From positions 182,212 through 246,211 of the forward strand of contig NZ_FNYL01000015.1 in the NCBI RefSeq assembly GCF_900109045.1: DNA of 64,000 nucleotides, read 5' to 3'. Below are positions 35,326 to 44,173 of this stretch, piece after piece. Source of the DNA: Dyadobacter sp. SG02. Its GTDB lineage: Bacteria; Bacteroidota; Bacteroidia; Cytophagales; Spirosomataceae. A program made the position numbers and the translations under genes. The notes under the pieces were generated by a model. It did no database searches, was not told the DNA's origin, and worked only from the letters and a program-made list of their open reading frames with translations. Positions within the stretch are counted from its first letter, which is position 1. Every line of letters starts with the position of its first letter.

Positions 35326-36719
35326 TTTGCTTCCTGTTTTTTAGGATAAACCTTATCGATGGAAGCGCCTTCGTCGCCTTGCTGTTTCATCCAGCCTTCG
35401 AGTTCGGTTTTCAGGCTTGCGATGCGTTGGGCGTATTGCGGGTCGGCGGCGAGGTTTTTCAGCTCGAACGGATCTTTTTCCGTATCATAAAATTCCACGG
35501 CCGGCCTGTTTTCGAAACGGTCGGTAATCGTTTTCGCCTTCGGATCTTTGGTATCATCCACCCACGAGAACCACACGGCATTACGGGTCGTCGATTCACG
35601 GTTCATCATGAAGCGGTTGTAATACCGTTTGTCGGGCGTGAGGTTCAGGATCAGCTTGTAACGGTGGTCGCGGATGCTGCGGATCGGGTATGGATCGCCC
35701 TCGGGGATGTTGTTATGAATGCCGTAAGCGTAGTTGCGCGCCTCTTTGTTTTTACCCGTAATCACCGGCAAAAAGCTTCGCCCGTCGAGCCCGGCAACCG
35801 GTTTTCCACCCGCAATGTCGATCAGCGTCGGGGTAATGTCTTCGTATTGTACCAATGCATTCGTCTCGGTCGACGGCTTGACTTTTCCCGGCCATTTGAC
35901 GAGCATCGAGCTGCGCTGGCCAGTATCGTACAGATTCCATTTAGCACCGGGAAACTGCGCGCCCTGCTCACCGAGGAAGATCAGGATCGTATTCTTGTCC
36001 TGGCCCGTCTCTTTCAGTAATTTTTGAATATCCCCCACCTGATCATCCAGCCGACGTACTTCGGCGAGATATTTCACAAACTGCCTGCGGGTAACCGGCG
36101 TATCCACCCAGTTGGCGGGTAATTTCAATTTCGCGGCGTCGAATTCGGTGGTATCGCCTACCGTCCACGGTGCGTGCGGGTTGATACTCATGACAAAAAG
36201 GCAATAGGGCTTGTCGCTCGCGGTAATGTACTTTTTCACATCGTCCAGCCGGTAATCGTCCGTCGGTGCCACGCAATTGGGTTCGAAACCATTGACAATG
36301 TCGAATGGGAAAACGCTTTTGGGCTTGGTAACATGGTCCTTGCCAGTAAGCCCAACACGGTAACCAAGGTCGGCCAGGTAATGTCCCACGCTTTTCAGGT
36401 TATCATAAACCGGCTTGTGGTTCTGGAACGAGCCGTGGCGCACCGGGTACAAACCGGTAAAAAGCGATGCGCGTGTAGGCACGCACATCGCCTCCGAAGT
36501 AAAAAGGTTATGGAATTTCAACCCGTCCTTCGCCAATGCATCGATATGCGTCGTTTTCAAATTCTGCCCGCCATAGCAGCTCAGCTGCCGGCTATCGAGG
36601 TCGTCGGCCATGATGATGACGATGTTGGGCGTTGCGGGACCGGCGACCGCATCAAAGGTGATGCCGCTTAGCGACAGGATCGCGTTGAGAATAATGCCAA
36701 TTTTGAGTTTTCCAAGCAT
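35322..36719 (-). CDS. sulfatase 4 (heparan N-sulfatase-like type)
   Basis: I choose ATG 36719 (MLGKLKIGIIL), giving 465 residues; the frame from 36752 adds an unlikely threonine run. A signal peptide ends near AVAGPA. Then come PNIVIIMADDLD, the formylglycine motif CVPTR (C79) and FLGEQGAQFPG at the second metal site. The C-terminal LKTELEGWMKQQGDEG is family-like. It is the first sulfatase gene of the operon, and a small ACT/NIL-like gene lies 113 bp upstream on the same strand. Confidence 0.92.
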   Translation of the reverse strand: MLGKLKIGIILNAILSLSGITFDAVAGPATPNIVIIMADDLDSRQLSCYGGQNLKTTHIDALAKDGLKFHNLFTSEAMCVPTRASLFTGLYPVRHGSFQNHKPVYDNLKSVGHYLADLGYRVGLTGKDHVTKPKSVFPFDIVNGFEPNCVAPTDDYRLDDVKKYITASDKPYCLFVMSINPHAPWTVGDTTEFDAAKLKLPANWVDTPVTRRQFVKYLAEVRRLDDQVGDIQKLLKETGQDKNTILIFLGEQGAQFPGAKWNLYDTGQRSSMLVKWPGKVKPSTETNALVQYEDITPTLIDIAGGKPVAGLDGRSFLPVITGKNKEARNYAYGIHNNIPEGDPYPIRSIRDHRYKLILNLTPDKRYYNRFMMNRESTTRNAVWFSWVDDTKDPKAKTITDRFENRPAVEFYDTEKDPFELKNLAADPQYAQRIASLKTELEGWMKQQGDEGASIDKVYPKKQEAK

Positions 36720-36832
36720 ATTTTTGGTGGTTGTCGTTGTTACTAAACGCAAGCTGCTATAACACTCCCGTCAGGCAGAAGTATTATAGCAGCAAAATCG
36801 AAATTGAAAATGCTATTGGAATGCCATCGTCA

Positions 36833-37075
36833 TCATAACGGTGCAATTTCCGGCTCGTCGAGCAAAACTTCCTGCCGCGAACGCAGCCGCTCCACGAGCG
36901 AATCGTAATGCAGCAGTCCGGCAGTTTCCACTACCAGCACGCCCACAAAATCGCGCCCGCGCCCGATGATATTCAACCGCTGTATCCTTACGCCTTTGAC
37001 CGATTCTACCAATGAAGTAATATGGTGTACACTAAGTGTTTCGGGGTATGTGAGTTTGAGCTGATAGGTTTTCAT
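36833..37075 (-). CDS. small ACT/NIL-like domain protein
   Basis: The 80-residue protein has an alternating strand-helix pattern (MKTYQLKLTYPE, VHHITSLVESVKGVRI, FVGVLVVETAG, YDSLVERLRSR) that fits one beta-alpha-beta-beta-alpha-beta domain. ACT domains and the NIL domain of methionine-importer ATPases have this form. I do not recognise a named family, and the fold is a guess from pattern. It is the first gene after a terminator and an operator-like motif, and leads into the four sulfatase genes. A link to sulfur status is possible. Confidence 0.55.
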   Translation of the reverse strand: MKTYQLKLTYPETLSVHHITSLVESVKGVRIQRLNIIGRGRDFVGVLVVETAGLLHYDSLVERLRSRQEVLLDEPEIAPL

Positions 37076-37107
37076 GCGCCTCGTATTTGGTCGTTTGTGA
37101 AAGTATC

Positions 37108-37126
37108 TAGTCTATTAATTTTATAG
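37108..37126. promoter_or_regulatory. operator-like motif upstream of the small ACT/NIL-like gene and sulfatases
   Basis: The 19-mer TAGTCTATTAATTTTATAG matches 16 of 19 bases of the motif at 43102-43120. It contains the dyad TCTAT/ATAGA. It lies 33-51 bp upstream of the small gene and about 10 bp from CAAATATA (37137-37144), a minus-strand TAnnTTTG element. Confidence 0.5.
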
Positions 37127-37136
37127 AATTGATATA

Positions 37137-37144
37137 CAAATATA
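37137..37144 (-). promoter_or_regulatory. putative -7 promoter element of the sulfatase operon
   Basis: The minus strand reads TATATTTG, a match to the TAnnTTTG -7 element, about 62 bp upstream of the small ACT/NIL-like gene. No clear -33 partner is seen, because the terminator lies there. Confidence 0.3.
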
Positions 37145-37151
37145 ATACTGT

Positions 37152-37208
37152 AAAAATCCCGCCCGGATACAAATGCCGAAAGATTCGGAATTATACCACC
37201 GGGCGGGA
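37152..37208 (-). terminator. intrinsic terminator after susD-3
   Basis: TCCCGCCCGG (37157-37166) and CCGGGCGGGA (37199-37208) form a 10-bp GC-rich stem enclosing an inner stem with CCGAAAGATTCGG. On the minus strand it is followed by TTTTTAC. It starts 15 bp after the susD stop and separates susC/susD from the sulfatase transcript. Confidence 0.85.
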
Positions 37209-37222
37209 CTGTCGGAGCCAAT

Positions 37223-38680
37223 TTAGTCTAGCAACAGCTTGTTGGTGATGATTTCAGTGTTGGGCAACGGGAATACATAGTTGGTTTGCGATGAAACCAC
37301 TTCGGGCGCCACTAACCCGTTGCCTGATTTGGCTGGGAATGGGGCCAGGTTGCGCAGGATGTCGATGGAGCGGAGGCCTTCGCCGAGCAGTTCTATCCGG
37401 CGTTCTTTCAGGATCGTTGCTACCAATGCTTGCTGCGTGCCGGTTGCTTCTTTCGGGAATTGGTAGCTGGCATCCGAGCGGGTGCGGACGGCTTTGAGCA
37501 ATGCGGTGGCCGTAGCGAGGTCACCGGTACGGGCTGCGGCTTCGGCGTAGTTCAGCAATATTTCCGAATAGCGGAGAATGGGCAGGTAATCCAGGAACGG
37601 CGATGGTTTGGCATATTTGGTGAGGAACTGCACACCCGATGCCGTGCGCGCGAACGTACGCCGGAGGTCGGTTGTGCGCCATTCGGGTTCGCCCCAGATG
37701 CCCGTCGGGTTGAGGTTGTATTCCGAGTTCGCATTGATCACGTACGGGAAAGATGTCTGCCCGGTCACGTTATCGAGTTCGGTCATCGGGACGGAGAGGA
37801 TCGATTCGGTGCTGGTGTAATTGGTTGTAAAAATTTCAATAATGTTGCCTAGCTGATGTTTCACGCCGGCGGTCGCCGCAAACGGTGGTACGGTGGAAAC
37901 GATCTTTTTCGCTTCTTCGATCACCTTGTCATACTTGCCGCTGTTGAGGTACACCCTCGTTTTCAATGCGATGGCGGTGTTGCGGTGCGCGCGGGTGGTG
38001 TTGAGTAATGCGGTCGTGTAATTCAAAGGCAGGTCGGCCTCGGCTTCGTCCAGGTCTTTGATGATCTGTGCGTAAACCTCGGCGACGGTGCTGCGTTTCA
38101 GGTCGTTATTGTCGGTCGTCGTTTCCGCTTGCAGGCGCAGCGGCAGGCCCTTGGATGCGCCCTGGTCCTCGTTGTAAGGCCTCGCATAGGCGGTCACGAG
38201 CGCGAAGTAGCTCAATGCCCGTACGAATTTCGCCTCGGCCGCATATTGCTTCGCGAGCGCGTCGCTCACGACGCCCGGGTGCTCGCCAATGCCTTTGGTG
38301 AGGATATTGGCATTATTGATAGTCTCAAAACCGGACGCCCAGAAGCCCGCGATGAAGTTAGAGCTCGCATTCAGCGTATGGTTCCACGCTTCGAAAGCGG
38401 TAAATGTGTTGCTTGTGCGGTTGATGAACTCCTCGCCCCGCACTTCGGAGTAGGTGTAATAGTTGCCGCCGTAGAAGTTACCCCCTTTAGCAGATTTATA
38501 AATACCATTCACCAACCCGAGCACGCGTTCCGGCGTTTCGAATGCATTCGCCCCGGTAATAGAAGTTTCGGGAACGGGATGGAGCAGCGTGTCGGAATCG
38601 CAAGACGGCAACACCCATGCAAATGCCATAGAAAAGCCCCAGCCGATCCATTTACGGCCTGTTTGATTGAATATCTTCAT
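37223..38680 (-). CDS. SusD/RagB-family lipoprotein (sulfatase-linked pair)
   Basis: The 485-residue protein has a lipoprotein signal (LPSC, C27). SusD features include FVRALSYFALVTAYARPYNED, EVYAQIIKDLDEAEADLPL and the end VFPLPNTEIITN. It is shorter than the two other SusD proteins here, matching SusD members lacking the longer loops. It lies 18 bp after susC-3 on the same strand and is closed by a strong terminator. It probably binds the sulfated glycan handled by the adjacent sulfatases. Confidence 0.92.
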   Translation of the reverse strand: MKIFNQTGRKWIGWGFSMAFAWVLPSCDSDTLLHPVPETSITGANAFETPERVLGLVNGIYKSAKGGNFYGGNYYTYSEVRGEEFINRTSNTFTAFEAWNHTLNASSNFIAGFWASGFETINNANILTKGIGEHPGVVSDALAKQYAAEAKFVRALSYFALVTAYARPYNEDQGASKGLPLRLQAETTTDNNDLKRSTVAEVYAQIIKDLDEAEADLPLNYTTALLNTTRAHRNTAIALKTRVYLNSGKYDKVIEEAKKIVSTVPPFAATAGVKHQLGNIIEIFTTNYTSTESILSVPMTELDNVTGQTSFPYVINANSEYNLNPTGIWGEPEWRTTDLRRTFARTASGVQFLTKYAKPSPFLDYLPILRYSEILLNYAEAAARTGDLATATALLKAVRTRSDASYQFPKEATGTQQALVATILKERRIELLGEGLRSIDILRNLAPFPAKSGNGLVAPEVVSSQTNYVFPLPNTEIITNKLLLD

Positions 38681-38698
38681 GATTGAAATACCTGATAA

Positions 38699-41600
38699 TT
38701 AGAAACTAAGATTTACACCGAGTGTGAAAGTCCGCGCCTGCCCTACCGAGTTCTTTTCAATACCCGGCGTGGTGTTGGAATTACCGTTCACGGACGATTC
38801 CGGGTCGGTACCATTGTAGCCCGTCAGCAGGAAGAGGTTCGATCCCTGCGCATAAATGCGCACCGGCCCGATGCCGGAGTTGCCAAATGCCGACGCGGGC
38901 AGGCGGTAGCCGAGCGAAAGATTTTGCAGACGCAGGAAATCGGCTTTTTCGGCATTGGTAGATACCGGGAATGACGAGCCGCTGGAAAGCTGATCGTTGT
39001 AAACCAGCCTCGGAATGTCGGTAATGTCGCCCGTTTTCTGCCAGCGTTTCAGGATTTCGGTCGAGTTGTTGTAGGCACGCTGGTCGAGCAAGGTGGCGCG
39101 GGTACCGTTCATGACGTAGTTGCCGCCCGCGAAGGTTAAGTTCACCGAAGCATCGAATGCGCCATATTTGAATGTGTTGGAAAATCCCCCGTACCATTTC
39201 GGTAGCGCGTCGCCGATGAGGTAATAGTCGGCACCGGTAATGGCGGCCGCTTTGGAGCCGTCGAGGTACGTCCAGTTGCTCTCGCCCGGACCGACGATCT
39301 GGCTGTATTGTACCTTCTCTCCTTTGGCATTGATAAATATCCGACGACCGTTTTCAGGATTCACACCGGCTGTTTTAGCCCCATACAAGCTCCCCACCGA
39401 ATGCCCGACGCGCGTCACGTTGGTGGTTTCGTAGGCTACGTGCGTAGTACCTACAATGTCGGTATTGCCGTCCGAAAGTCCCGTTACCTTGTTCTTCAAC
39501 TTCGTAAAATTGACCGACGCATTCCATGAAAACTCGCCCGAGCGGATGATGTTCGCCGAAATGCCCAGTTCCACGCCGCGGTTGAACATTGCACCTACAT
39601 TGCGCAGGATCGAGTTACCCGGGATACCTTTTGAAATAGCCTGCGGAGCGCTGAGGATAAGGCCGTCGACATTGTTGTCAAAATACGTCACATCCACCTG
39701 AATGCGGTCGTCGAGCAGGCCGAGGTCCGCGCCGATGTTGGTCTGGCGGCTCGTTTCCCAACCCAGGTCGGAGTTACCCGCTTGCGAGATCGCCCAGGTG
39801 GGCGAGCTGCCGTACAATCCGCCGCTGTACAGTTCCAGCGAACCGAATGCATTGCTGATATTACCATTTCCGACACGTCCCCAGCTGGCGCGCAGCTTCA
39901 CCGAGCTCAGTACTGAGGCCAGTTTCAGGTTTTTGTAAAACGCTTCTTCCGACAACGCCCAGCCCCCGGAAATACCGCCGAAATTCCCGTATTTCTTATC
40001 AAAACCCAATGCAGAGTTACCGTCGCGGCGGAAATTGACCGTCACAAAATACTTCTTCGCGAGGTCGTAGCTCACCCGCGAGAAATAGGAGAGATAAGCG
40101 CGCTCGTCGAGCTCATTGCCCGAGCTGGTAATCGAGCCCCAGTTGCCCTGGTAATTCTCGAAAAACGGATCGGCACCCTGCGAGCGCGACGCGCCCCAGG
40201 CCGAGTTATTGAATTTCTGCACATCATATCCCGCAAGCACCGACACCGAATGCTTGCCGAATGTGGGCGTGAAGGTCAGGGTGTTGGTCCAGTTCCAGTT
40301 GTCGCGCAGCGCCGACACGTTCACGGCATTGCCTTTGGTGGAATAGCCGTTGCCTTGCAATGCGCTGTCAAAGGTTTTGGTCTCGGTACGGAGCCTGTCG
40401 ATGGCATAGCTGGTGCGGAATTGCAGGTTTTTCAGGAGCTGCGCCGTCGCGGCGAAGCTACCGATAATGCGGTCGTTGGCCGAGGTGTAATGGTTCTTGT
40501 CCAACTGCGCCACCGGATTACCCCAGTTGCTCACCACCTGGTTGTTACCCATTCCGATCGTGTTCGGGCTGGCCGTACTGATGTTGTACGAACCATCCGG
40601 ATTATAGGCAGGCACATTGGGCGGCAATGCAATGGCTAATCGTGCCAGGCCCACGAGAAAGAAGTTCGAGCCCGGCAACGACCCGGCGTACGGCGACGCA
40701 TTGTTGGTAGAGTTGTACGAAACACTTCCGTTCAGTTTTAACCAGCGGTTTACCTCCTGATCAATATTAAAACGCGCCGATTTCCGGTCGAACTCGTTCG
40801 CACGCAGGAAACCGTTCTGCTTACTGTAATTGGCTGAAAAATAATAATTAGTGCTTTGCGTACCGCCCGAAACGCTCAGGTTATGGTTCTGTGAAACGCC
40901 GGTGCGGTAAATGTAGTCGTACCAGCGTGTGTCGATCGGAGTGCCATCTGGGTTGGTATTTTGGAAAAACAATGCGGAAGGTACTTTGTCATTATGCTCG
41001 TTTCCTCCTAAAATCTTGGCATTCAGCACCGCCTCGTTCTTGATGGCGATGTACTGCTCGGCATTCAGAAGCTCGGGAAGTCGCGTCACTTCCGACACCC
41101 CCGCCCAGGATTCGAGGTTGATCCTCGGCTTGCCGGTCTTGCCTCTTTTAGTGGTAATTAAAAGCACACCCGCAGCCGCACGGGAGCCGTAAATGGACGT
41201 CGAAGCGGCATCTTTCAGCACATCGATCGACTCGATATCCGCCGGGTTAATGTCGCCCAACGGATTATTCGGTACCGCCGTGCTCGTCGAAACATTACCT
41301 GTGTTGATCGGAATACCATCCACGACCACCAACGGGTAGGAACTCAGTGAAATGGAGTTGATGCCCCGTATACGGATCACCGGCGGGTTATTGAGCACGC
41401 CGTTCGGTTGGGAAATACTCACCCCCGCCGCACGCCCCGCGAGCGCCTGGTCGAAACTCTGGATCGGCTGCTCCTTAATGGCCTCGCCCTTCAAACGGAC
41501 CGCCGAACCCGTAAATTCCGACTTCGTCTGCGTACCATAACCCACCACCACGAGCTCGCTGAGCTGGCGTGTATCGGCGCTCAGTTCCACGGCGATCTGC

Positions 41601-41944
41601 GTCTGCCCGCCCACGGGTTTTTCAATGGACGCATAACCAATGAAAGATATCACCAAAGTGGCATTTTCCGGGGCAATGAGCTGGTATTTACCATCCTGGT
41701 CGGTGATAGTACCATTCGAAGAGCCCTTCACGATCACCGAAACGCCCGGCAACGGCTGGCCCGATTCCCTGTCGCGGATCACACCCGAGACCGGCTTGTC
41801 CGCACGCACCAGCACCGACGCCAATGACCGGGCGGCATAAGTCTGCTCCGGCGTCGCCAGCCCGAGCATCAGCGCTGCCAATGCGATCCGGCCGGCAGTA
41901 CCGTATTGATCTATACGTAAATTCGTAAAGTAAGGTTTTATCAT
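38699..41944 (-). CDS. SusC/RagA-family TonB-dependent transporter without STN domain (sulfatase-linked pair)
   Basis: The 1081-residue protein goes from the signal sequence straight to the regulatory domain (VSGVIRDRESGQPLPGVSVIVKG). Then come SELVVVGYGTQTKSEFTGSA, a plug (RIRGINSISLSSYPLVVVDG) and the barrel, ending TLGVNLSF. It lacks the STN domain of SusC-1 and SusC-2, and no FecR/sigma pair is adjacent, so this PUL is regulated differently. The long C-terminal barrel has the repeated sheet patterns usual for the family. Confidence 0.93.
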   Translation of the reverse strand: MIKPYFTNLRIDQYGTAGRIALAALMLGLATPEQTYAARSLASVLVRADKPVSGVIRDRESGQPLPGVSVIVKGSSNGTITDQDGKYQLIAPENATLVISFIGYASIEKPVGGQTQIAVELSADTRQLSELVVVGYGTQTKSEFTGSAVRLKGEAIKEQPIQSFDQALAGRAAGVSISQPNGVLNNPPVIRIRGINSISLSSYPLVVVDGIPINTGNVSTSTAVPNNPLGDINPADIESIDVLKDAASTSIYGSRAAAGVLLITTKRGKTGKPRINLESWAGVSEVTRLPELLNAEQYIAIKNEAVLNAKILGGNEHNDKVPSALFFQNTNPDGTPIDTRWYDYIYRTGVSQNHNLSVSGGTQSTNYYFSANYSKQNGFLRANEFDRKSARFNIDQEVNRWLKLNGSVSYNSTNNASPYAGSLPGSNFFLVGLARLAIALPPNVPAYNPDGSYNISTASPNTIGMGNNQVVSNWGNPVAQLDKNHYTSANDRIIGSFAATAQLLKNLQFRTSYAIDRLRTETKTFDSALQGNGYSTKGNAVNVSALRDNWNWTNTLTFTPTFGKHSVSVLAGYDVQKFNNSAWGASRSQGADPFFENYQGNWGSITSSGNELDERAYLSYFSRVSYDLAKKYFVTVNFRRDGNSALGFDKKYGNFGGISGGWALSEEAFYKNLKLASVLSSVKLRASWGRVGNGNISNAFGSLELYSGGLYGSSPTWAISQAGNSDLGWETSRQTNIGADLGLLDDRIQVDVTYFDNNVDGLILSAPQAISKGIPGNSILRNVGAMFNRGVELGISANIIRSGEFSWNASVNFTKLKNKVTGLSDGNTDIVGTTHVAYETTNVTRVGHSVGSLYGAKTAGVNPENGRRIFINAKGEKVQYSQIVGPGESNWTYLDGSKAAAITGADYYLIGDALPKWYGGFSNTFKYGAFDASVNLTFAGGNYVMNGTRATLLDQRAYNNSTEILKRWQKTGDITDIPRLVYNDQLSSGSSFPVSTNAEKADFLRLQNLSLGYRLPASAFGNSGIGPVRIYAQGSNLFLLTGYNGTDPESSVNGNSNTTPGIEKNSVGQARTFTLGVNLSF

Positions 41945-42007
41945 GTTTAATGAGGTTTAAATGCGTTTGGGAGTGAAAAAAGGCACGAATAGGCAGCAGC
42001 GACCTGC

Positions 42008-42038
42008 CCGGGTACCCCGCGTCAAGCAGGGTGCCCGG
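42008..42038. other. strong GC-rich hairpin between the DUF1684 gene and susC-3
   Basis: CCGGGTACCC (42008-42017) pairs with GGGTGCCCGG (42029-42038) with one G-U pair and an 11-base loop. No T-tract follows directly on either strand. It could stabilise the DUF1684 mRNA end or structure the susC-3 leader. Confidence 0.55.
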
Positions 42039-42100
42039 TGAAGGTCAGTACAGAGGAATTGGGACAGGAAAGTCTGAAAAATTCGGAGCGGAATCGCGGA

Positions 42101-42979
42101 TTAGTGGTCGCCGTAGCGCTTCTCACCTGCTACGACGGCAAGCGTGAGCTTGTTCTGCTTTGGTGGCAGCGGACAGGTGGCATAAGGGGAGAATGCACAG
42201 GGCGGATTGATGGCTTTGTTGAAATCCAGCCATGCGGTGCCGTCGGCCTCGACGGACGAATACAGGAAGCGGCCGGAGCCGTAAGTTTCGTGCTTGTTGG
42301 TCTGGTCGGCGAAGATGATAAACAGGCTTTCGGGCTTGCCCACGGCATCGAGGTTATATTCCTTGCCATCGACCGTGAAAACCAGCTTGCCGGGCGATAC
42401 CTGGTCGTCGGTGCGGCCGGTAATGTCGGTAATAGATACTTTGCGTCCCTGCGTAGGCACGAAACGTGCTTTTACCCGCCATTTTTCCTGCACGGGATAC
42501 CTTTCAATTCCTGAAAAACCTTTCAGGTACTCGCCTTCCAGGTCGCGCAGGCGGATCGCATACTTCTCGCCGCGCTTGATCACAAACCACCGCAATGGTC
42601 CGTGTTTGAGGGTAACCGGCTTGCCGTCATCAAAAATAGCGAGCTCCGTCACCGGCTCGTCTCCATTGAAAATCTGCGCGTCAGGCTTGGCTTTCAGTGT
42701 TACTTTGTCCTTTTCAAGCAAAAACTCGCCTAAAAACGGGTTGCTTTTGCCTTCGGGGAACAAAATGTCATTCTTTTCGTCACTGCCAAAAGTGTTGCTC
42801 CCCTCTTTGAGCCAGAACAGCCCGGCCAGGTTCAGCCAGCCTGACTCCGCTTTCAGGCTTTCGACGCGTTTCTCGTGCCAGTCGCGGATCTGCTCTTCGT
42901 AAGTATTGTCGGTTACAGCAAATGCGGACAGCACCCACGCCGCCGCCAGCCCCAGTAGTTGATAAACGTACCTTTTCAT
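42101..42979 (-). CDS. DUF1684 family protein
   Basis: The 292-residue protein has a signal peptide (ends SAFAVT) and the DUF1684 pattern: WHEKRVESLKAESGWLNLAG near the N-terminus, LRWFVIKRGEKYAIRLRD in the middle and the ending NPPCAFSPYATCPLPP with two cysteines. The biochemical function of DUF1684 is unknown; it is a periplasmic beta-rich protein. It is divergent from an araC gene, with an operator-like dyad between, so it may be the regulator's target. It is not obviously part of the sulfatase PUL. Confidence 0.88.
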   Translation of the reverse strand: MKRYVYQLLGLAAAWVLSAFAVTDNTYEEQIRDWHEKRVESLKAESGWLNLAGLFWLKEGSNTFGSDEKNDILFPEGKSNPFLGEFLLEKDKVTLKAKPDAQIFNGDEPVTELAIFDDGKPVTLKHGPLRWFVIKRGEKYAIRLRDLEGEYLKGFSGIERYPVQEKWRVKARFVPTQGRKVSITDITGRTDDQVSPGKLVFTVDGKEYNLDAVGKPESLFIIFADQTNKHETYGSGRFLYSSVEADGTAWLDFNKAINPPCAFSPYATCPLPPKQNKLTLAVVAGEKRYGDH

Positions 42980-43091
42980 ATTCAGGTGTTAGTTAAATGA
43001 ATACATGCTCGTTCACGCGCCCTGTGCAAGCTTGATGCTGCTCAGGTACATGAGAAATCGCGATTTGGTGGTGGCTGGTGCACAAAATTAA

Positions 43092-43125
43092 TTAAACTAT
43101 TTAGTCTACCAATTTAATAGTTTAA
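43092..43125. promoter_or_regulatory. operator-like inverted repeat in the DUF1684/araC divergent spacer
   Basis: TTAAACTATT (43092-43101) and AATAGTTTAA (43116-43125) are perfect 10-bp inverted arms with a 14-bp spacer. The 19-mer TAGTCTACCAATTTAATAG at 43102-43120 recurs with three changes at 37108-37126. It lies in AT-rich sequence 113 bp from DUF1684 and 118 bp from the araC start. Confidence 0.6.
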
Positions 43126-43242
43126 TATTTTAAAAAATTTTATTTTGAAATACACACTGATCTGTACCGCCTGCAAATCCGGCCTTTGACCTTACAATAA
43201 GAACCGGGAACCCCCTTGCGGCATTTTTTGTACTTTCATCTT

Positions 43243-44091
43243 ATGAATACGAAAACGGCGTTCCCTACTCTTGGCATCGATGCATTCGACTCTTCGGCGG
43301 AGTCGGGGTACAAGCTTTTGCGCCATGAGCTGGATGGGAAGGCCCGGATCGAGAAGCCGCACAAGCATGATTTCTTCATGCTTTTTGTCGTGCGGAAAGG
43401 GCGCGGGACGCATTCGATCGACTTTGTGGATTACGAAGTGGCTGATCGTCAGGTGCATTTGCTGTTTCCCGGACAGGTGCATCGCTGGGAACTCGACGAG
43501 GGCACGACAGGGTTTCAGCTGATGGTCGGGCGGCGGGCTTTCGAGACCTCTTCCAACTTTTTAAGGCTTTCGTTTATATCCTACCGGAACCACCCGGTGA
43601 TCGATCTGCCACATACGGTTTTCGAGGCATTGTGTTACGAGCTCGAAGCTTTGGAAGGCGAGCTGGGCACTGCGGTGGTGGATTGGGATATGGTACAACT
43701 GCGGAGCCGGGTGGCCTTGCAGCTGGTGAGCCGCGAGGCCGAACGCATTTACGAGGATATCGGTGCGTATCGCGCCAATCCGATCCTTTTCAAATACCAT
43801 GCGCTGGTGGACACGCATTTCAAATCCCACAAAACCGTGGCATTCTACGCCGACCAGCTCAACATTTCACCCAATTACCTTAATATTCTCTGTAAAAGGC
43901 ATTTGCACGTCCCGGCCACATTCCTGATCCATAATCGCATCGGCCTGGAATCGAAGCGTTTGTTGCTGATTTCGGGGCAATCGGCGAAAGAGATCGCTTT
44001 CGAACTCGGGTTCAGTGATCTTCCTCATTTTTCCAACTTCTTCAAGGCCCAGACAGGCCTGTCGCCCCGTGCATTTCGTAATGCGTTATAA
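43243..44091 (+). CDS. AraC-family transcriptional regulator
   Basis: I choose ATG 43243 (MNTKTAFPTLG), giving 282 residues. The N-terminal cupin-like sensor has KPHKHDFFMLFVVRKGRG and HLLFPGQVHRWEL. The C-terminal double HTH (about 185-282) has ADQLNISPNYLNILCKR, AKEIAFELGFSDLPHFSNFF and the usual TGLSPRAFR end. It is divergent from DUF1684, and the spacer carries a dyad it may bind. The downstream amidohydrolase gene is on the same strand with an 82-bp gap. Ligand is unknown. Confidence 0.93.
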   Translation: MNTKTAFPTLGIDAFDSSAESGYKLLRHELDGKARIEKPHKHDFFMLFVVRKGRGTHSIDFVDYEVADRQVHLLFPGQVHRWELDEGTTGFQLMVGRRAFETSSNFLRLSFISYRNHPVIDLPHTVFEALCYELEALEGELGTAVVDWDMVQLRSRVALQLVSREAERIYEDIGAYRANPILFKYHALVDTHFKSHKTVAFYADQLNISPNYLNILCKRHLHVPATFLIHNRIGLESKRLLLISGQSAKEIAFELGFSDLPHFSNFFKAQTGLSPRAFRNAL

Positions 44092-44173
44092 ATCCTGCAA
44101 GTTTTAGCATAAATAGCGCATCGTTTCAGACGGCTATCGGGGTTAATTTTGCAAAAACCTTAATCCCAGGCAC

